Shown: piece after piece, positions 39,643 through 46,139 of the stretch
Layout: every line of letters begins with the position of its first letter
How positions within the stretch are numbered: position 1 is the first letter of the stretch
Source of the DNA: CAZKCI01 sp964584165
Lineage (GTDB): Bacteria; Auribacterota; Erginobacteria; Erginobacterales; CAZKCI01
DNA length: 64,000 nucleotides
Reading direction: 5' to 3'
Assembly: GCA_964584165.1 (NCBI GenBank)
Contig: CAZOYW010000003.1
Location: 59,762-123,761 of the forward strand
Notes under the pieces: model-generated
What the model saw: only the letters and a program-made list of their open reading frames with translations
The model's database searches: none
Told to the model about the DNA's origin: nothing
Position numbers and translations under genes: made by a program

Positions 39643-40173
39643 ATGGCAGAGACCCGCATGGGGAAGATCGTCCAGGCCGCCCTCCGCCCGACCGAAGCCA
39701 CCGAGAAGAAGGGGACGGTGAAAAGGGTGGCGATCGGCTCCGACCACGGGGGTTTCCGTCTCAAGGACTTCCTCTCCCGCCGTCTCGCCGCGGCCGGCTA
39801 TTTCGTCACCGACGCGGGGACATTCTCCGAGGAGGCCTGCGATTACCCCGACTTCGCCGAGCGGGTCGGCCGCCTGGTCGCCGCCGGCGACTGCGAGCGG
39901 GGGATCATGATCGACACCTTCGGGACGGCCTCCGCCATGGCCGCCAACAAGGTGCGGGGGGTGAGGGCCTCGGTCTGCTGGGACGCGGCCACCGCCCGCT
40001 CCAGCCGGGAGCACAACAACGCCAACGTCCTCGCCCTGGGCGGGAAGTCGCATGGAGAGGCGCTGGCCGCCGAGATCGTCGAGATCTGGCTCGGCACCGA
40101 ATTCGCCGGCGGCCGCCACTGGCGGAGGGTGAACAAGGTGATGGAGATCGAGCGCCGTTCCCGGCGGAGTTAG
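39643..40173 (+). CDS. rpiB: RpiB/LacAB-family sugar-phosphate isomerase, microcompartment type
   Basis: A 176-residue protein; the RpiB core starts at about residue 27 (VKRVAIGSDHGGFRLKDF). ANKVRGVRASVCWDAATARS and SREHNNANVLALGGKSHGEA are conserved. The catalytic-Cys stretch (usually GILICGTGIG) reads GIMIDTFGTASAMAANK, so D91 stands where Cys is found in E. coli RpiB. An N-terminal extension (MAETRMGKIVQAALRPTEAT) could form an amphipathic helix that targets the enzyme into the shell. Such RpiB and DeoC pairs mark sugar-phosphate-utilising microcompartment loci. AAGGAT precedes the ATG. Confidence 0.88.
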   Translation: MAETRMGKIVQAALRPTEATEKKGTVKRVAIGSDHGGFRLKDFLSRRLAAAGYFVTDAGTFSEEACDYPDFAERVGRLVAAGDCERGIMIDTFGTASAMAANKVRGVRASVCWDAATARSSREHNNANVLALGGKSHGEALAAEIVEIWLGTEFAGGRHWRRVNKVMEIERRSRRS

Positions 40174-40179
40174 ATCGGG

Positions 40180-40239
40180 GATCTCAGATCTCAAATCTCA
40201 GATCTCAGATCTCAAATCTCAGATCTCAGATCTCAAATT
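40180..40239. repeat. 7-base tandem array (GATCTCA/AATCTCA)
   Basis: About eight heptamers of GATCTCA and AATCTCA lie between the RpiB-like and deoC genes. The same word is in the fold at 36140. Confidence 0.85.
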
Positions 40240-40282
40240 TTGGATCTTAAATCGCAAATTCCAAACGACGGGGATCAAACAA

Positions 40283-40299
40283 AATTTCCGAAGGAAATT
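40283..40299 (+). promoter_or_regulatory. Ribosome-site hairpin in front of deoC
   Basis: AATTTCC, GAA loop, GGAAATT, then ATATG. The Shine-Dalgarno AAGGAAA spans loop and right arm. Confidence 0.65.
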
Positions 40300-40301
40300 A
40301 T

Positions 40302-41183
40302 ATGGACAACCAAGCCCTCATCGATCGCGTGACCAAGGAAGTCGTCTCCGCCCTCTCCGCCGCGGGAGGCCAAGCGGGGACCACCGGCTGTTCCGCCCTG
40401 GGCATCGCCTGTTCGCACTGCGGGCAGTGCGTGGTCAAGCGCCGGGACGTGGTCGACGGTTTCATCGCCTCGGGCGCGAGCCGGATCAGCGCCGCCCCCG
40501 GGATCGGAGCCGTGGAGAAAACGATCGCCGCGATGATCGACCACACCCTGCTCAAGCCCGAGGCCCGGGAGGACGAGGTGCGCGTGCTCTGCCAGGAGGC
40601 GGCGACCTACGGCTTCGCCTCGGTCTGCGTCAATCCCACCTGGGTGGACCTCTGCGCCCGGCTCCTGAGGCGGAGCGGGGTGAAGGTCTGCACCGTGATC
40701 GGCTTCCCCTTGGGGGCGACCACCTCCGAGACCAAGGCCTACGAGACCCGCAACGCCGTCGCCAACGGCGCCACCGAGGCGGACATGGTGATCAACATCG
40801 GGGCTCTCAAGTCGAAGGATTACTCCCGGGTCGAGAAGGACATCCGGGCCGTGGTCCGGTCGGCCGGTCCCCAGGTGCTCACCAAGGTGATCCTGGAGAC
40901 CGCGCTCCTCAACGACGAAGAGAAGGTCAAGGCCTGCGAGCTCTCCCGGGACGCGGGCGCGGACTTCGTCAAGACCTCGACCGGCTTCGCCAAGGGCGGA
41001 GCCACCGCGGCCGACATCGCTCTGATGCGACGGACGGTGGGGGCCGAGATGGGGGTCAAGGCCTCGGGCGGCGTGCGCACCTTCGAGGACGCCCAGGCGA
41101 TGATCTCGGCCGGCGCCACCCGGATCGGCGCCAGCGCCAGCCTAAAAATTATCCGGGCCAAGGACGTCTCTTCGTCGTATTGA
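40302..41183 (+). CDS. deoC: Deoxyribose-phosphate aldolase, microcompartment type with Cys-rich N-terminal extension
   Basis: A 293-residue aldolase; classic DeoC has about 220-250. The core from residue 73 (TIAAMIDHTLLKPEAREDEV) has TVIGFPLGATTSETKAYE, ATEADMVINIGALKSKDY, the Schiff-base lysine K224 in ADFVKTSTGF and K253 in GVKASGGVRTFEDA. It cleaves 2-deoxyribose 5-phosphate to acetaldehyde and glyceraldehyde 3-phosphate; a shell would contain the aldehyde. The N-terminus has a likely encapsulation helix (MDNQALIDRVTKEVVSALSA) and then a Cys cluster, C30, C37, C40 and C43 (CSALGIACSHCGQC), that could bind iron-sulfur or zinc. The stop codon lies in a 23-base palindrome. Confidence 0.93.
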   Translation: MDNQALIDRVTKEVVSALSAAGGQAGTTGCSALGIACSHCGQCVVKRRDVVDGFIASGASRISAAPGIGAVEKTIAAMIDHTLLKPEAREDEVRVLCQEAATYGFASVCVNPTWVDLCARLLRRSGVKVCTVIGFPLGATTSETKAYETRNAVANGATEADMVINIGALKSKDYSRVEKDIRAVVRSAGPQVLTKVILETALLNDEEKVKACELSRDAGADFVKTSTGFAKGGATAADIALMRRTVGAEMGVKASGGVRTFEDAQAMISAGATRIGASASLKIIRAKDVSSSY

Positions 41184-41217
41184 AGCGGCGCCGGCGCCGC
41201 TTCAATGCGACGAAGAG
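41168..41217. terminator. Stop-codon palindrome after deoC (23-base arms)
   Basis: Bases 41168-41190 (from CTCTTCGTCGTATTGAAGCG) are mirrored at 41195-41217 with one T/G change that still allows a G-U pair in RNA. The TGA at 41181-41183 is in the left arm. The next gene starts 10 bases later. Confidence 0.85.
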
Positions 41218-41227
41218 GATTGATCGC

Positions 41228-42256
41228 ATGAACACGCCTCCCCCCGCGAACCCGCCCCGGCGCCGGAGATGGCCGCGGGTCCTCTTCGGCTGCGCCCTCT
41301 TTTTCTTCCTCGGCCTGATCGTTCTCCTCGCCGCCGGAGTCTACGTCGCCCTGCGCTCACCGGAGGAGCCGGGGATCGAGGAAGCGGCCGTGGACCGGAT
41401 CCGGATCGCCGAGCACCGCCTCTCGGGCCCGGGGAAAGCCAAGATCGCCGTCATCCCGATCGAGGGTTTCATCGGCTTCGGCGAGCCGGACGGGATCTTC
41501 GCGGGCGAGAACATGGTCGCCCGGGTGACGGAATCCCTACGGAAGGCCGCCGCCGACCCCGCGGTCAAGGCGGTGGTCTTGCGGATCGACAGTCCCGGGG
41601 GCGGGATCACCGCCTCCGACGCCATTCACCACGAGGTCGCCGCTTTCACCCTCTCCGGGAAGAAGGCGGTCGCCTTCTGCGGCGACCTCGCCGCCTCCGG
41701 CGCCTACTACATCGCCTGCGCCGCCGACCGGATCGTCGTCCACCCCACCGGGATCACCGGGAACATCGGCGTGATCATGCACACCATGAACGTGGAAGGG
41801 CTGCTGACCCGGCTGGGGGTCAGCGACGTCACGATCAAGTCGGGCGAGCAGAAGGATCTCCTCTCTCCCTTCCGCCCGATGACCGCGGCGGAGCGGGCCG
41901 GCCTGCAGGCGACGGTCGACGAGATGTTCGGCCGCTTCGTCCGGGTGGTGGCGGAGGGGCGGGGCCTTCCCGAGGAGGAGGTCCGCGCGCTCGCCGACGG
42001 TCGGATCTTCACCGGGGCCCGGGCCTGCGAACTCCATCTGGCGGACGCGTTGGGCTACGAGTCCGACGCCATCGCCTCCGCCCGGGAACTCTGCGGCGAG
42101 CCGGAGGCCGGGGTGGTCGAGTACCGCCGCACCCGCACCCTCCTCGATCTCTTCCGCGCCGCCTCTTCCCGCTTCTTCCCGCGGGGCGAACTCGCGCGGA
42201 TCGGGGGGCTCCTGGAGCCACATCCGCCCAGGCTCCTGTACCTGTGGTCGCTCTAG
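41228..42256 (+). CDS. sppA: Signal peptide peptidase SppA (family S49)
   Basis: A 342-residue inner-membrane protease that clears signal peptides. It has one N-terminal anchor (VLFGCALFFFLGLIVLLAAG) and a single S49 domain: VVLRIDSPGGGITASDAIHH, FCGDLAASGAYYIACAADRI (catalytic Ser), HPTGITGNIGVIMHTMNVEG and VTIKSGEQKDLLSPFRPMT (catalytic Lys). The short form fits the B. subtilis type rather than the double-domain E. coli type. The ATG at 41228 follows the deoC palindrome; a longer frame upstream is a deoC shadow. Confidence 0.94.
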   Translation: MNTPPPANPPRRRRWPRVLFGCALFFFLGLIVLLAAGVYVALRSPEEPGIEEAAVDRIRIAEHRLSGPGKAKIAVIPIEGFIGFGEPDGIFAGENMVARVTESLRKAAADPAVKAVVLRIDSPGGGITASDAIHHEVAAFTLSGKKAVAFCGDLAASGAYYIACAADRIVVHPTGITGNIGVIMHTMNVEGLLTRLGVSDVTIKSGEQKDLLSPFRPMTAAERAGLQATVDEMFGRFVRVVAEGRGLPEEEVRALADGRIFTGARACELHLADALGYESDAIASARELCGEPEAGVVEYRRTRTLLDLFRAASSRFFPRGELARIGGLLEPHPPRLLYLWSL

Positions 42257-42260
42257 GAAA

Positions 42261-42383
42261 GTCAGAAGTGCGAAGTGAGAGGTAGGAAGTAAGGACGACC
42301 GGGCCGAGAGGGCGACTTCCAAACGCCGAAACGACTTTTTATTTTTTATACTTCTCACTTCTTACTTCTCGCTTCTCACTTCT
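42261..42383. repeat. Foldback of 7-base words (CTTCTCA) before rnhC
   Basis: AGAAGTGCGAAGTGAGAGGT, AGGAAGTAAGG (42263-42294) faces TACTTCTCACTTCTTACTTC, TCGCTTCTCACTTCT (42348-42383). The right arm ends three bases before the rnhC start. Related words lie at 3088-3125. Confidence 0.85.
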
Positions 42384-42386
42384 ATT

Positions 42387-43295
42387 ATGTCTTCCTGCCC
42401 CCTCACCTCCTACAGCTGCACCCTCGACGCCGGGCGGATGGAGGAGCTCCGGGCGCTCTTGCGGGCCCGCTCCTTCACATTCAGCGCCCCGCCCCACGCC
42501 GTCTTCGCCGCCGCCCGCGGCGACGTCACGGTGGCGGCCTACCGCTCGGGGAAGGTCCTGGTCCAGGGAAAGGGCACCCGCGAATTCGTAGAGTTCGTCC
42601 TGGAGCCGGAGATCCTCAAGGAGGCGCGGCTCGGCTACGAGCATCTCCTGGAGAAGACCGGGGGAAACCGGATCGGCGTGGACGAGTCCGGCAAGGGCGA
42701 CTACTTCGGGCCGCTGGTGGTGGCTGGGGTCTACCTGACCGATGCCCAGGAGAAGAAGCTCAAGGCCCTCGGCGTCCGGGACAGCAAAACCCTCTCCGAC
42801 CGGCGGGCGATCGAGCTTAGGCGGACGATCCGGCGCGACTGCCTCTTCTCGGTGGTGGCGATCGGGCCCGAGCGCTACAACCAGCTCTACGCCACGATGG
42901 GGAACCTGAACCAGCTCTTGGCCTGGGGGCACGCCCGGGTGATCGAGAACCTCCTCTCCAAGGTCTCCTGCGCCCGGGCGGTCCTCGACCAGTTCGGGCA
43001 CAAGGACCTGGTCTTGAGGGCGTTGATGAAGAAGGGGAGGACGATCGAGGTGATCCAGCAGTTCCGGGGGGAGTCGGACATGGCGGTAGCGGCCGCCTCG
43101 GTCCTGGCCCGGGGAGAGTTTCTCCTGCGGCTGAAGAAGCTCTCCGAAGAGATCGGCGTCCCCCTCCCCAAGGGGAACGCGATCGAACCGGTGCTGGCCG
43201 CCGGACGGGCCGTGATCGGGAAGTGGGGGATGGAGTCCCTGGTCCGGGCGGCCAAGGTGCATTTTAAAACCACCAAACAGATGGTCACCGCCTGA
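42387..43295 (+). CDS. rnhC: Ribonuclease HIII
   Basis: A 302-residue RNase HIII that cuts the RNA strand of RNA-DNA hybrids. It has an N-terminal TBP-like substrate-binding domain (residues 1-90, KVLVQGKGTREFVEFVLEPE) and a catalytic domain with the opening NRIGVDESGKGDYFGPLVVA, RDSKTLSDRRAIELRR, and the later acid in CARAVLDQFGHKDLVLR. The leader is a 7-base foldback with no obvious Shine-Dalgarno. Confidence 0.94.
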   Translation: MSSCPLTSYSCTLDAGRMEELRALLRARSFTFSAPPHAVFAAARGDVTVAAYRSGKVLVQGKGTREFVEFVLEPEILKEARLGYEHLLEKTGGNRIGVDESGKGDYFGPLVVAGVYLTDAQEKKLKALGVRDSKTLSDRRAIELRRTIRRDCLFSVVAIGPERYNQLYATMGNLNQLLAWGHARVIENLLSKVSCARAVLDQFGHKDLVLRALMKKGRTIEVIQQFRGESDMAVAAASVLARGEFLLRLKKLSEEIGVPLPKGNAIEPVLAAGRAVIGKWGMESLVRAAKVHFKTTKQMVTA

Positions 43296-43342
43296 TTCAT
43301 CGGCTTGCGGTCGATGAGCGGATGCTGATAGGGAACCTGTCG

Positions 43343-43473
43343 TTGGGTTGGGGAGAGGAAGTGGGTCTAGTCGATGGGTAAGGTTGATGGGGTAGCTTGG
43401 CTCGCGGTTTGCGTGCTCCACCTTACCCTAACCCATATACCAGACCCACATCCCGACCCTGACCCATCCACCA
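43343..43473. repeat. Foldback family copy 4
   Basis: AGAGGAAGTGGGTCTAGTCG on the left and ATATACCAGACCCACATCCC, GACCCTGACCCATCCACC on the right. It ends about 12 bases before the PHP-TPR start codon. Confidence 0.85.
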
Positions 43474-43485
43474 GCCGTCTGGTCC

Positions 43486-45234
43486 ATGTTCGCCCACCTC
43501 CACTGCCATTTCTTCGGCTCCTACTCCGACAGCCTCCTCTCGCCGGAGCGGGACGTCCCGCGGCTGGCGGAGATGGGATTCCGCGCGGTCGCCATCACCG
43601 ACCACGGGGAGATCGCTTTCGCCTACCCCTTCTTCCGCGCCTGCCGCTCGGCCGGGATCCGGCCGGTGATCGGATGCGAGGTCTACTTCGTCGCCGCCGC
43701 GGCGGAGGCGATCGCCCGGCACGACGACTACCGGAACCACCTGGTCCTTCTGGCCAAGGACAACCGCGGCTTCCTCAACCTGGTCCGCCTCCTCAACGCC
43801 GCCTGGATCGAGAACAACTTCGGGGAGTCCCGGGGCCTGGTCGATTTCGCCCTCCTCGAGCGCTTCCACGAGGGGCTGATCGCGCTCAGCGCCTGCTTCT
43901 GGGGCTCGATCCCCCAGAAATTCCTGACCGGGGGACGGGAGGAGATGGAGAAGGAGCATCGCCGCTTTCGGGAGATCTTCGGGGACGACCTCCACCCCGA
44001 GGTCGCCCGGCACGGGATCGCGGACGAGGAGAAGGCGAACGCGGCCCTCCTCGAACTCTCCCGCCGTCAGGGGCTGAAGCCCGTCCTCACTAATGACTGC
44101 CACTACTTCCGTCCCGAGGACTGGGCGGCGCACGACGCCCTGATCAAGACCCGCTTCGGCTTCCCGACCTCCTTCGCCATCGATTCCCGGGAGTACTGGG
44201 TGAAGAGCGAGGAGGAGATGCGCGCGCTCGGATTGCCGGCTGCCTGCTGCGACAACGCCTGGGCGGTGGCCGAGCAATGCTCGGTCGACCTCGACGCCCT
44301 GCCGCCGCTTGAGGCCTCGGGGGATTTCGCCCCGGAGCGGGAGGCGGTCTTCGCCGCCGGGCTGAACGTCATCGAGGGCCGCCAGGCCCTCGCCGACGCG
44401 GCGGGGGCGCGGGGGGAGGACGAGGAGGAGACGGGGCGGGCCCTCGAGCTCATTCCCCCCGGAGCGACGATCGAGGAGGCGGTCCGGGGATCGGCGGCGC
44501 TCCGGTCGTATTTCGAGGAGCGCCCAGGCCTCAAGGAGATCGCCCGGAAGCTCGAGGGGGTGCCGCGCTCATCCGAGCCGGACCTGGCGCGGGCGGTCGC
44601 CGCCCCCCTCGCCGCCGTCCGGGAACTCCTCCCGGTGAAGCGGATGGAAGGGGAGGTGATGCTGCAGTATCCCGGAGCGGTCGCCGAGAGCCTCCAAGTG
44701 CCTTGGCTCCCCGCGGCGCGGCTGGAGGAGAGGAGTGTAGCCTTCGCCGCCCGGATCGGGTCGCTGCGCCTGTTCCGCTTAGGGCGGGAATGCTACCGTT
44801 CGCGCCGCTACGCGGAGGCGGCCGAGCGCTTCGGCGCTTCCGCCGCGGCCGATCCTTCCCGCCTCGACGCCCGCTACTTCCGCGGCCTCTGCCTCTACTC
44901 CCTGAAGCGCTACCGGGAGGCGATCGCCGAGTTCTCCGGGCTCGAGGCGGGGGGGTACAACCGCCGCCGGATGGGGCGGGTTCTCGCCCTGATCGGCTGG
45001 GCCCACCGGAAGCTGGGCGACAACGCCGCGGCCCGGGCCGCCTGGGAGCGGGCCCTCCTCAGTCAGAAGAACTATCCCCCCCTCCACTATGCCCTCGGGA
45101 CCCTTTCTTTTTATGAGGGCGATCGCTGCTCGGCTGCGAACTCCATGAGAACTTTCTTGGCGTTGGCGCCGGAAGGGCGAAACGCGGAGAGGGCGCGGGC
45201 GCTCCTCCGCCGTATTGAGCGGGGAAGCCGGTGA
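43486..45234 (+). CDS. PHP-domain (DNA polymerase III alpha N-terminus-like) protein fused to TPR repeats
   Basis: A 582-residue protein. The first 270 residues match the PHP domain and beginning of bacterial DnaE: MFAHLHCHFFGSYSDSLLSP (HxHxxxS), RAVAITDHGEIAFAYPFFRA, IRPVIGCEVYFV, HLVLLAKDNRGFLNLVRLLN and LKPVLTNDCHYFRPEDWAAH. The polymerase palm and finger regions are missing. After an acidic linker, residues 400-580 hold TPR motifs (RYFRGLCLYSLKRYREAIAE, ALIGWAHRKLGDNAAARAAW). A metal-dependent phosphoesterase is likely. It overlaps a convergent gene on the other strand by 176 bases. Confidence 0.85.
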   Translation: MFAHLHCHFFGSYSDSLLSPERDVPRLAEMGFRAVAITDHGEIAFAYPFFRACRSAGIRPVIGCEVYFVAAAAEAIARHDDYRNHLVLLAKDNRGFLNLVRLLNAAWIENNFGESRGLVDFALLERFHEGLIALSACFWGSIPQKFLTGGREEMEKEHRRFREIFGDDLHPEVARHGIADEEKANAALLELSRRQGLKPVLTNDCHYFRPEDWAAHDALIKTRFGFPTSFAIDSREYWVKSEEEMRALGLPAACCDNAWAVAEQCSVDLDALPPLEASGDFAPEREAVFAAGLNVIEGRQALADAAGARGEDEEETGRALELIPPGATIEEAVRGSAALRSYFEERPGLKEIARKLEGVPRSSEPDLARAVAAPLAAVRELLPVKRMEGEVMLQYPGAVAESLQVPWLPAARLEERSVAFAARIGSLRLFRLGRECYRSRRYAEAAERFGASAAADPSRLDARYFRGLCLYSLKRYREAIAEFSGLEAGGYNRRRMGRVLALIGWAHRKLGDNAAARAAWERALLSQKNYPPLHYALGTLSFYEGDRCSAANSMRTFLALAPEGRNAERARALLRRIERGSR

Positions 45235-45976
45235 CGGCGGTCTCCGCCTCGGGCGCGGCGGGCGCGGCCGTGGCCGCTCCCGGGGTTTCCGGAGCGGCCG
45301 CGGGCGGGGGAGTTGCCGCCGCCCCGGCGGCGGGGGTTGCCGCCGCCCCGGCGGCGGGAGCTGCCGCCGCCCCGGCATCGGCGGGGGGAGCCGGGCTCTC
45401 CGGCGCCCCGGCGTCCGCGGCCCCGGCTTCGGACACCACGAGGTATTTGGGGTCGGTGACCACCAGGCGGACGAAGTTCTTCTCCTTTTCCAACCTTCCG
45501 GTGGCGACGACGGTTTTCCCCTCGTAAAAGCTGGCGGCGTCGGGGGGAAACTTGGACAGGTCGGCCTTGCCGATCTTGATCGAGATGTTATTCCGGTAGT
45601 CCTGGTCGAAGTTCAGGTAGAGGTTCCCGCTCTTCTCGGAGAAATGGGAGCCCACGATCGGACCGGTGAAGGTCTTGGTCTGGCCGACGTATTTCATCCC
45701 CTCCGTGTAGTCGAGCGCGACGACGAGGGGAGTGGGAGGCGGCTTCATGCCCGGCGGGAGGGAGGGGGTGGGAACGGGCGTGGGCGGGGGGAGGACGAAC
45801 TTGGCCCCGCATTTCGGGCAGTTGCCCTGGCGCTCTTCGCTCGGGGCAGTGAAGGATTCGGAGCACTTCCAGCACTTGAGAGTGCGCGTCGTCTGCTCCT
45901 GGGCGGCGAGCGGCGAGGGAAGGACGGTCGTCGCCAGGAAGAGGGCGAGGGCCACGGCGATCAGCATTCTGACCAT
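45059..45976 (-). CDS. Secreted zinc-ribbon protein with OB-like domain and Ala/Pro-rich tail
   Basis: A 305-residue protein with a signal peptide (MVRMLIAVALALFLATTVLP). A zinc ribbon follows (LKCWKCSESFTAPSEERQGN, CPKCGAKF), then a Pro-rich linker and an OB-like domain of about 95 residues (VGQTKTFTGPIVGSHFSEKS, NLYLNFDQDYRNNISIKIG, KTVVATGRLEKEKNFVRLVV). The tail is Ala/Pro/Gly repeats, then a Ser/Pro/Lys-rich end. The last 58 codons run antisense over the end of the PHP-TPR gene; one of the two frames has probably lost its original stop. Function unknown. Confidence 0.72.
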   Translation of the reverse strand: MVRMLIAVALALFLATTVLPSPLAAQEQTTRTLKCWKCSESFTAPSEERQGNCPKCGAKFVLPPPTPVPTPSLPPGMKPPPTPLVVALDYTEGMKYVGQTKTFTGPIVGSHFSEKSGNLYLNFDQDYRNNISIKIGKADLSKFPPDAASFYEGKTVVATGRLEKEKNFVRLVVTDPKYLVVSEAGAADAGAPESPAPPADAGAAAAPAAGAAATPAAGAAATPPPAAAPETPGAATAAPAAPEAETAVTGFPAQYGGGAPAPSPRFALPAPTPRKFSWSSQPSSDRPHKKKGSRGHSGGGDSSSD

Positions 45977-46139
45977 GGGCGTTTCTCCCGCTTAACAAGT
46001 TAGGCGTTGTCGGGCCGCAGCGGCTTTGCTAGCATGACCCGCCGCATAGTATATCCGCTCGGCCCCCGGGATGCAACCCGGCCGGGGCGTCGAAAAGCAT
46101 CTTTGAACGTCCCGCCTCTGCCGGCGGTCTATCCGACAT

